From contig JAHZIX010000049.1 of NCBI GenBank assembly GCA_022601195.1, positions 62,001-126,000 on the forward strand: DNA of 64,000 bases, in the 5' to 3' direction. The DNA comes from Deltaproteobacteria bacterium. GTDB taxonomy: Bacteria; Acidobacteriota; Thermoanaerobaculia; Multivoradales; JAHZIX01. This document shows positions 52,118-60,000 of the stretch, piece by piece. The stretch's first letter is position 1; every line of letters starts with the position of its first letter. The position numbers and the translations under genes were made by a program. The notes beneath the pieces were generated by a model. It was not told where the DNA came from. It did no database searches and saw nothing but the letters and a program-made list of their open reading frames with translations.

Positions 52118-53368
52118 TCAACTTGGCCAGAAGAAGAAGAGAGCTAGTCCCAAGGCGATGGCCAGGGCAAAGAAGCGGAATAGACGACGGAACAATCGCT
52201 TGCCTCCCAGGAGGCGCACGATCCCAAGCTTGAAGGCCAAGTTCGACAAGGAAGCTAAAAGAATCAGCCGAAAGCCCGTGGCAAAAGGCAACTCGCCAGA
52301 TTGCATCAGCTTCCCTGTAGACAGAGTGATGGCGTCCATATCCGTCAACCCGGAAAGGAGTGCAACTCCGTAGAGAGCTCGGTCGCCGAACTTTTCGTTG
52401 ACGGTTGCCACCGCCAGCAGAATCAATGCGTAGAGCGCCGCAAAGCCCAAAGCGCTGCGAAGCTCGGAAGGGTTTCCATGATCGGCTAGCTCTTGAGAGG
52501 AATCATTCCTTCCTCGAGCCTCGACCAAGGCCAGGAGCACCATCCACCCCAGCAGTATCACCAGGGGAGGCCCTGCTGCCGAGAGGGTCTTCGGAGCGAC
52601 CACCGCCAACTCCAACAAAACGCGCAGAAACACCACCGAAGACGCCATGAGAATGACCCCGGAACCCAGGCGTAGGGATGAGGGCGCGCTCTGTGCATAG
52701 CGCGCGTAGCTCACGGTGGTTGCAGTGCTTGAAATCAAACCTCCCAAGATTCCGGTCAGCACCGTCCCCTTACCCGTTCCCAGAACACGGTAGGCGAGAT
52801 AACCCGCCATACCTATCCCGACAATGAGCACCACCATCCACCAGATCTCTCGCAAGTTGAACACCCCATAGGGCCCAAACGATCGATCCGGGAGTACCGG
52901 CAAGATAACCAGCGAAATCAGGACGAATTGAATGATCGATCGAAAGTCCCTATCACCGATGCGTCGAGCTGCCCGATGAAGAGGCTTTTTCAACTGTAGT
53001 AGGACCGCCAAACCACCGGCGACGGCGACGGCAACGGCTTGGGAACCAACGACCAAATAGGCACCCACCGCATACATGAGAAGAAGAGCTACCTCGGTGG
53101 TAAGCCCTGGGTCTACGGACTCTGCCGTCGCAGCAGCGGCCAAGTTGGCCATCACGGCTAGGCCTGCCACGGCTACCAAGCCAGCTCCGAGCACCCAGCC
53201 GCCAAAACTGATGGACAGATGAGCGGCGAGAGCTCCAAGAACCGTTACCAAAGGGAAGGTACGCACTCCCGCCATGCTGGATTCTGTCCGTTGGCGTTGC
53301 AATCCCACCAACAAGCCAAGGCCCAGGGCTACCGCTAGCTGAGTGAATACGATCGCAGTCTCTTCCAT
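52118..53368 (-). CDS. MgtC/SapB-DUF4010 membrane protein
   Basis: 416 aa, about eleven helices. The MgtC-like N-terminus has GLGLLVGLQRQR and RTFPLVTVLGAL; the DUF4010 half has GGLISSTATTVSYAR and LLSGLTDMDAITLSTGKL, a signature of this family. It is thought to be an inner membrane transporter-like protein; the substrate is unknown. It follows the response regulator gene by 43 bases. Confidence 0.88.
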   Translation of the reverse strand: MEETAIVFTQLAVALGLGLLVGLQRQRTESSMAGVRTFPLVTVLGALAAHLSISFGGWVLGAGLVAVAGLAVMANLAAAATAESVDPGLTTEVALLLMYAVGAYLVVGSQAVAVAVAGGLAVLLQLKKPLHRAARRIGDRDFRSIIQFVLISLVILPVLPDRSFGPYGVFNLREIWWMVVLIVGIGMAGYLAYRVLGTGKGTVLTGILGGLISSTATTVSYARYAQSAPSSLRLGSGVILMASSVVFLRVLLELAVVAPKTLSAAGPPLVILLGWMVLLALVEARGRNDSSQELADHGNPSELRSALGFAALYALILLAVATVNEKFGDRALYGVALLSGLTDMDAITLSTGKLMQSGELPFATGFRLILLASLSNLAFKLGIVRLLGGKRLFRRLFRFFALAIALGLALFFFWPS

Positions 53369-53411
53369 GAGCGTGCTTACTTACCGACCAGCAAGAGGTT
53401 GTTCCGACTCG

Positions 53412-54071
53412 CTAAGAAGGTGTTTCTCTGGGTTGAACGATCCCATGCCGCAAGGCGTGACTCACCACTTGGGCCCGGTTGTGAAGATGCAATTTATCGA
53501 GGATATTGCGCACGTGAAATTTGATCGTATTCTCACTCACCCCCAGGTTCAGGGCTAAGGAACGATTGGTTGTTACCCCTTCCACCATCGCCTCGAGAAC
53601 CTCCCGCTCGCGGGGGGTAAACGCATCTACCTCTTTCTCCTTGGAAGCCTCAGCTTTCGGCCGAGCGAATTCTTGGAGCACCTTCTTGGCGAGGAGAGGA
53701 GTGAGCCCTGGCTCGCCTCTGGCCACTCCCTTCAGCATCGAGAGAAAACGACTCGCTTCGAGATCTTTGAGAAGGTAGCCCTCGGCACCGGACTTAATGG
53801 CCTCGAACAAATCGGAGTCTTCCAGAGAAGCGGTCAGAATCACTACTTTGATATTCGGCAACTCAGCGCTGAGGCACCGAGTCGCTGTCAGACCATCCAT
53901 TTTGGGCATCGCTAGGTCCATCAGGACGATGTCCGGATTGATCTGCCGAGCCAATCGAATCGCCTGCTCCCCATCCCCAGCCTCTGCAACGACTTGGACA
54001 TCATGTGCTTCCAGCAGGCTCTTGAGCCCATCCCGAAACAAAACGTGATCATCGACAATCATCAATCTCAT
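53412..54071 (-). CDS. NarL/FixJ-type response regulator
   Basis: 219 aa from ATG 54071 with AGGAG upstream. The receiver domain has MIVDDH, phospho-acceptor D52 in IVLMDLAMPKMDG and the Lys of YLLKD. The LuxR-type HTH (TPREREVLEAMVEGVTTNRS, NTIKFHVRNILDKL) occupies the last 65 residues. It pairs with the histidine kinase 10 bases upstream. Confidence 0.95.
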   Translation of the reverse strand: MRLMIVDDHVLFRDGLKSLLEAHDVQVVAEAGDGEQAIRLARQINPDIVLMDLAMPKMDGLTATRCLSAELPNIKVVILTASLEDSDLFEAIKSGAEGYLLKDLEASRFLSMLKGVARGEPGLTPLLAKKVLQEFARPKAEASKEKEVDAFTPREREVLEAMVEGVTTNRSLALNLGVSENTIKFHVRNILDKLHLHNRAQVVSHALRHGIVQPRETPS

Positions 54072-54081
54072 GCGGCTCCTT

Positions 54082-55413
54082 TCATTTCGGTGACCACTCC
54101 AGCTCAACTCGAGTCCCACCTCCTGGCTGCGAACGAATCTCCAGGGTCGCTCCAATCGCTTCCGCGCGCTCCTTCATCGTAGCCAAGCCAAATCGGGGCC
54201 GAGACCTGGCCACGGGACTCGGCGAGTCAAACCCCACGCCGTCATCCTCGACCCGTAGAAGGAGACGTTCCTGAAGGAAGGATGCTTCGACTTTGACTCG
54301 AGTGGCTCGGGCGTGTTTTCGCACGTTTGCCAAGGCCTCCTGGAGGATGCGGATCAGTTGCAGCTCCACTTCGTTCCCCAACTCCGGGATTTCCCCTATC
54401 TCCCCATTTACCTTCAATCCGGCTTGGTCTTCCCAAACCTCGATGAAGGCTTCTATCGCTTTGCCTAGGCCACCTTCCCCATCCACGGGAGTGCGCATTC
54501 CGAGGATCCCCTCCCGAACATCCGCGTAGGCCTCTCTCGCCGCTGTCGACAAGCTCTGCAAATGTTGCTGCGCCTCTTCTACACGCCCACCAGCCAAGAG
54601 CCCTTCGATGGCCTGGGTCTTCGTATTGACATACGCCAGGATCTGAGCTTGCACATCGTGAAGCTCCCGTCCCAAACGCAACCGCTCCTCAGCCACCGCC
54701 AGCCCTTTCACCTGGGAGTGAAGGTAGGAGTTGTCCATGGCGATGCCGGTCTGGCTGGCCAAGCGCATCAATACCTGCTGATCTTCTTCGGTGAAGTCAG
54801 TGTCATCGACCTTTTCCGAGACGTACAGGTTTCCGCGGATGGGGCTGTGGCAACTCAAAGGGACCGCCAAAAGCGAATTCATCGGCGGATGATTTTCAGG
54901 AAAACCGCAGGAACGTGAATCGGCAGAGACCTGAGGCACTCGGAGGCATTGCCCTTCTCTCAGAACGAAACCGAGCAGTCCTCTCCCGACCGGTAGCGAG
55001 CCGATGCTGGCTGCCTCTGTATTGTCGATACCCGAGGTGACGAAATTCTGGATGGATCCATCCTCGTTGTAGATCGCCAACGCTCCGTAGCGCGTTGAGA
55101 GCAGGTTCCTGGCGAGGTCCACAACACGCTGCAGGAGCTCTTCCGGTGCAAGGACAGAGGTCAAATCTAGCCCCGTCGAATACAAAGCCGAGAGCTCTCG
55201 GTTTTTCCTCTCAAGGCTTTTTTCGATGTAAGCGATCAGGGTGAAGATCGCTCCATAAAAGAAGATCGCTCCTACAGCCACCACTCCCGTGATCAGAAGA
55301 CGGCCCTGTAGAGAGGCAAACACCGGTGCCAAGGCGTAGCGGGAATACTCCAGAACACCGATAAAGCCGATCGGAGCCAAAACAGCGATCCACTTGAGGC
55401 GTTTCAGATTCAT
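54082..55413 (-). CDS. NarL-system GAF sensor histidine kinase (HisKA_3)
   Basis: 443 aa from ATG 55413. Two N-terminal helices (about 6-60) precede a GAF domain (about 85-235) containing scattered Cys (GQCLRVP, SCGFPE, SCHSP). The HisKA_3 box with phospho-His is RLGRELHDVQAQ, and the ATPase domain has N-box EALANVRKHA, DDGVGFD and FGLATMKERAEA. The closest functional class is oxygen/nitrate/redox sensors of the DevS/NreB group. The Cys residues in the GAF domain could bind a cofactor, but that is not shown. Confidence 0.92.
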   Translation of the reverse strand: MNLKRLKWIAVLAPIGFIGVLEYSRYALAPVFASLQGRLLITGVVAVGAIFFYGAIFTLIAYIEKSLERKNRELSALYSTGLDLTSVLAPEELLQRVVDLARNLLSTRYGALAIYNEDGSIQNFVTSGIDNTEAASIGSLPVGRGLLGFVLREGQCLRVPQVSADSRSCGFPENHPPMNSLLAVPLSCHSPIRGNLYVSEKVDDTDFTEEDQQVLMRLASQTGIAMDNSYLHSQVKGLAVAEERLRLGRELHDVQAQILAYVNTKTQAIEGLLAGGRVEEAQQHLQSLSTAAREAYADVREGILGMRTPVDGEGGLGKAIEAFIEVWEDQAGLKVNGEIGEIPELGNEVELQLIRILQEALANVRKHARATRVKVEASFLQERLLLRVEDDGVGFDSPSPVARSRPRFGLATMKERAEAIGATLEIRSQPGGGTRVELEWSPK

Positions 55414-55702
55414 CAGCCCCTCACGCTTCAAATTGGGAAGTTCGTTGTTCCCAAGCCAACCTGTCGGGTGAGCCTCGAAAGGCTACTTGCATCCGTATGA
55501 TAGCCCCCCAACTGCAAGCCTCCCCTACCTATTGAGGTAGTCCGGAGCCACCCTCCGGTGGAGAGCTTCCCCTCCTGTGAGATCGGGACGACCTGCTCAC
55601 AGAGCCTCTAGGCTTCTCAGTCAAGAGTCAGGACTTACCGAGCAAGAGGCAATCTACCAGGAATCCCTACCTCGAGACCGCTCGCGCCGAGAACCAAGAC
55701 CG

Positions 55703-55903
55703 ATGACGCTTCAGAACACGAAAGCTATCGAACGGTACCTTCGAGTTGCCATAGCGGTTTTCATGCTCGCCTACGGCTGGTCCGGCTCTTCGGGCGCCTT
55801 CTCGGCCCCCTTACGGGTACTCGCTCTTTACCCGCTGATCACTGGCCTCGTCGGTTGGTGTCCCATCCGTGCTCTTTGGCGTCTTCTTCGCAGACACCCT
55901 TGA
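55703..55903 (+). CDS. Small inner membrane protein, DUF2892/YgaP-like
   Basis: 66 aa from ATG 55703. Two hydrophobic helices (YLRVAIAVFMLAYGW, VLALYPLITGLVGW) and the conserved WCPIRALW end, as in the membrane part of YgaP-like proteins. No rhodanese domain. In-frame codons upstream of 55703 are unlikely to be used. Confidence 0.75.
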   Translation: MTLQNTKAIERYLRVAIAVFMLAYGWSGSSGAFSAPLRVLALYPLITGLVGWCPIRALWRLLRRHP

Positions 55904-55987
55904 CCCGTTCTCTTCAGCCAGACTCATTGGACAGGCTTAGCCTGGCACCAAGGATAGCTATCGCACTCCGGTGGGCTCACGAAGGGC

Positions 55988-56965
55988 CTATGGAATATTC
56001 AGTACGGTCCGAAAACCAATGTAGGGTGTCCGGTCCTTCTCCAGCAGCCGGTAGCGGTAGGCGCTACGCATGTCTTCTACTTCCAGGACGAGAGCTCCAC
56101 CTCTCAACACTCGGTAGATTCCTGGTGCGTCGCCCTTCGTGGGAGGTTCCAAATTGACGGGGTTTCTCTTGGGAGAACGAGCATAGAAGGTCTTGTCGTA
56201 GACGTCTTCGCACCACTCGTAGATATTTCCCGCCATATTGAAAACACCATAGGGAGAGGCTCCAGCGGCGCAGCAATCAACCGTTCCTGTGGAGGTTTGC
56301 CCCATGGGGTGATGCCGCCAGATGGCGTGGTCAAAAGTCGGATCCTGATCCCCCCATGGAAACTCTCTGCCGTCGGTACCCCGAGCAGCCTTCTCCCATT
56401 GGGCTTCTGTGGGCAAGCTCTTACCCGCCCAGGAGGAGTAGTTCTTGGCATCCTTCCAGGTGACATTGAGCATCGGATGGTTGTCGATGATGCCCCAATC
56501 CGGTGGTTTGGGTAGGGGATCCCGAGACTGGATGGAATCGCTATAGGGCAGCTTGGAGGCTTTCCATTGGCCCCAGGAGACCTCGTACTTATCGATGTAG
56601 TAAGCATCGAGGTGGACTTCGTGAACGGGTTTTTCGTCTCGGCTACCCTTCTCACTTCCCATAGGGAAAGACCCTGCCGGGATATAGACCATGACCGCCT
56701 GGTCTTTTCCCCAAAGATAGTCCCCCTCGGCCTCGGCCCGTTCGAGTCCCTCGGGAAGGGTCTCGCCATGCCAGCCGGTTCGCTTCGCCGTAGCTGCGAA
56801 GAGCGGCACGGCCGTCAGAAGCCATACGGTGATCAAAAGACAGGCACCGATCAGAGGGTACCTAGCCGCCCCTTGACGCCTGGGGAATGCTGAGCAAAGC
56901 CAAGAACTAGACACCAGAAGACGCGGAAAAATCGGACCTCTGTATTCCTGCGGCTGCGACATCAT
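55988..56965 (-). CDS. FGE/SUMF1-fold protein lacking catalytic cysteines
   Basis: 325 aa with an N-terminal helix (about 36-58). The formylglycine-generating-enzyme fold is clear: YIPAGSFPMGS, VHLDAYYIDKYEVSWGQW, LPTEAQWEKAARGTDG, FPWGD, FNMAGNIYEWCEDVY and IGFRTVL. In true FGE the copper-binding Cys pair lies in the GGSYMCHxSYCxRYR segment; here the matching segment is RGGALVLEVEDMRSAYRYR, without Cys. It is therefore more likely one of the non-FGE members of the family. It lies downstream of the giant multicopper oxidase, past a terminator. Confidence 0.85.
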   Translation of the reverse strand: MMSQPQEYRGPIFPRLLVSSSWLCSAFPRRQGAARYPLIGACLLITVWLLTAVPLFAATAKRTGWHGETLPEGLERAEAEGDYLWGKDQAVMVYIPAGSFPMGSEKGSRDEKPVHEVHLDAYYIDKYEVSWGQWKASKLPYSDSIQSRDPLPKPPDWGIIDNHPMLNVTWKDAKNYSSWAGKSLPTEAQWEKAARGTDGREFPWGDQDPTFDHAIWRHHPMGQTSTGTVDCCAAGASPYGVFNMAGNIYEWCEDVYDKTFYARSPKRNPVNLEPPTKGDAPGIYRVLRGGALVLEVEDMRSAYRYRLLEKDRTPYIGFRTVLNIP

Positions 56966-57018
56966 TCATCCCTTCCAGCGAACGACTCGGAGTGAATTTC
57001 TTCCTGGCTACCAACAAA

Positions 57019-57042
57019 GAGGGCGGTCCGCAGACCGCCCTC
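57019..57042 (-). terminator. Rho-independent terminator of the multicopper oxidase operon
   Basis: A perfect 10-bp stem (GAGGGCGGTC and its complement) closes a four-base loop, 26 bases after the oxidase stop codon. On the minus strand it is followed by TTTGTTGG. Confidence 0.8.
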
Positions 57043-57068
57043 CCGCTATCCGAACTGGCTCCGCGACT

Positions 57069-60000
57069 CTATCGAGAAGCCAATCCTTCGAGAGCACCGC
57101 CGGCGGGCGACTGAACACAGATTCTGCCCGGTGAACCAGCCAGCTCCGCCTCCAACTCCCACTCGCCGCTTCCTGGATCCACGGGGACCCGTGCCAGGAC
57201 CTTACCGCGACAACCCGCTGCGGTTTGCGCCCCTTCGTGAATCGTCACGTAGGGTACCGTATCGCCAGCTGGACGGGGGCTCACAGTGCCCTTGATGGAC
57301 AGTGAGCTGCCGCCGGTGGCATTGGCAAGCTGGTTCATCTCCCGTACTCGGACCCGATCTCCGCCACCGGAGGAGCCATCCTCCGTCACCCGGAGAATGT
57401 TCCACAAACCAGCTTCCATGAACGGCTGACGCCGGTCGAGGAAGAGGTAGTCGCCGGGAGCAGAGATATCCCCACCGGCTCCGCCCACCACGTGCATATC
57501 GATACTCATACCTGGTCCAAGCACATCGTTGAAGACCTGCTCGGATCCGGGCATACCCGGCTCCAGATAATAGCGGTGACCCTCGAGGGTCGGGACATGC
57601 ATCTGGTTACCCCACGGTTGAGATACCCGATATCGCAAAGGAGTCCCTGCCGGTACCGTCACGACGTGACGTGGGTCTCCCCACAGACTCGTCTTGAAGA
57701 CACCCGTCGGGTTATTGCCCATGTCCCTCAGGGCCAAAGGCTCCGCCGAGTAGTTGATACCGGTGAACTTCTCTACCCGGTCGGGGTAGGGCATAGCGCT
57801 CTGGCCGATACGGCGATCCTGGTCATTGAACAAGGCGACGAACTCTCGAAAGCCCTCGCTATTGCCGGAGACCACGTCCGCCTGAACTCCGATTCCGCCC
57901 TGAGGCAATAAACCGGAACCACCGGGGCGGGTGTAGGTGGAGCCTTCCGGCTCGACCACGACCCCAGCGAAAGCACCGCGCTCGACCGAGTCGATATCGG
58001 CCAGGTTCAACCCCACCACGATGCCCAATTCCCGGTCCGCGTAGTACCGATAGGTACGGCCGCTACGGGCTGGAATAGTGGAATCGTAGTTGTACCCAAT
58101 GGCAGAGCCGTAGGACCGCTGCGGATCGAATACCAACTCACCGAGACTGATGGAAGACCTCACATCCCGAAGGTTGCGCAACTTCACGACCAGACACTCG
58201 CCGTTGTTCACCCGCATGACGATAGGCGTCCGAGCTTTCTTACTCGGTTTCCGGTTCTCTCGGTAGACGACTCCAGCGCGATCCGAAGCACTCAGCTCGT
58301 TGTAGATCACTTCGGAGTCATCGATCACCAAAGAGTATTCCCGCATCGGTACATTCGCCGGACAGGCATTGTCTGTTCCGGCAAACAACCTTGGCGGCGC
58401 AGATCCGGTCTCCCCCAATTGAGGGAAGCCGGCTCCGCCGGAAGGAGTTCGACCCGGCAGCGGCTGTAGATCCGGCTGAGCTGTGTCGTGAGCTCGCAGG
58501 ATTCCCCAACCGCCCGACTCGAAGTCCTTACCGAGGGTGCTGTAGTAGAGGTAATCCCCGGGATACCCACCGGTACCACCAGCGCCACCTTCGAGGGAGA
58601 CGTCGAACCGTTCCGAGATTCCGATGAACTGTGCATCTCGAGTATCACTAGCGTCCGTATAGCGCTCCGAGTTGAAGCGGTGACCGGTGAATCGAATACC
58701 TCCGACTCGCTCCACCAAGCCCACACCCCGCACCACAACCGGGTCTCCTACATACGCCTTGACAGTTTGGGTATGAGGGTCACCGTGCATGACGGAAGAG
58801 AAGCGATAGGCTGAGTCCCCTTCTCGCAAGCGCCAAGGCTCGGCTCGAAGATTGATCGTGCTACCGCCTCGAGTGAAGCGCCCCTCCACTGGGTTGTTGT
58901 TGTGGAGGAAGAGCATGAACTCCCGGAACGAACCCTCAACCCCGGAGGCAACTGGGTTGCCGCCGGCAGATGGGTCGACTCGAATATCCACCAAGGTTCC
59001 AGCTCTGACTGGGGCACCCGTCACCGGATCGTGATAGGTCGAGCCCTTCGGTTCCACGATATGAGTACCGAAGAGGCCGTGATCCCAATCCTTGAACTCG
59101 ACGTGCTGATGGTAGAAAACGGTGCCGAAGTCGACATCCGAGAACCAGTGATAGCGCACGAACTCGACCCCAACGGCTTCTCCGGAACCGTGGTTCTTGG
59201 AAAGCGGTTGGTCGAGAGTGATGGAGGTTGCTGTCAGATCAGTGATCTTCCGAATCTCCGTACAGCGCTCCGGCTGCCCCTGAGCGGTAGTGCCGCAGGT
59301 TCCCTCACCCAAACCGATGCCGAGCCAGATCCCTTCTCGCAGGCGATCCGTGTGGTTCACCGCAAGGGTCGTGGCACCGGCGGTCGCTGGCGCCGTCAGA
59401 CGACGGTCCTCGTTAGCGAAGGGCCGCACCGATTGCTCGTAGGAGAAACCGGTGATCACGCCATCGGATGCCTGAGGGTCGAACTGCACAAAATGGGAAT
59501 GGATATTCACCTTCGAGAAGTTCTTGTTGATGGGACGATCCGGGATCTGATTGGTGAACAGAATCTCCACACAATCCCCGACATTAGAGCGGATAGCCAA
59601 AGGCTCAACCGCCTTGCTGCCATTGCGGATTGCTTGTTCTTCCTCGTTGAGGACGAAGATCATGCCATCAGGGTCCTGCCTATCTGGCGATACCTGGATC
59701 GGCAGCGTGATGGAGCTGACCGGGTAGAAGCGCTTCTGCGCCGGGGCTGGCCCCAGATCCACTCCGCCGACACCGTTGACCGCACACAGACCATCGAGGC
59801 GGCCTTCCTTCATTTCCTCGCCGAGCCAAGGGGCGCCCGAGTGGCGAGCCGTGAAAGGCGGTCGTTGTGCTGGCTGAGGCCGGAAAAGAGGCCAGACATA
59901 GCGACCGTTCTTCGGATTGAACAGGACCTCAGGCCTTTCCCCTGGAGTGTCCGGGATATACCCCGGGAAGGGCTCCGAGATCTCCGGCTCACCCCAGATC

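Noticed and set aside
55988..56965. Active formylglycine-generating enzyme for a sulfatase
   Set aside because: The catalytic Cys pair is missing and no sulfatase gene is in the window.
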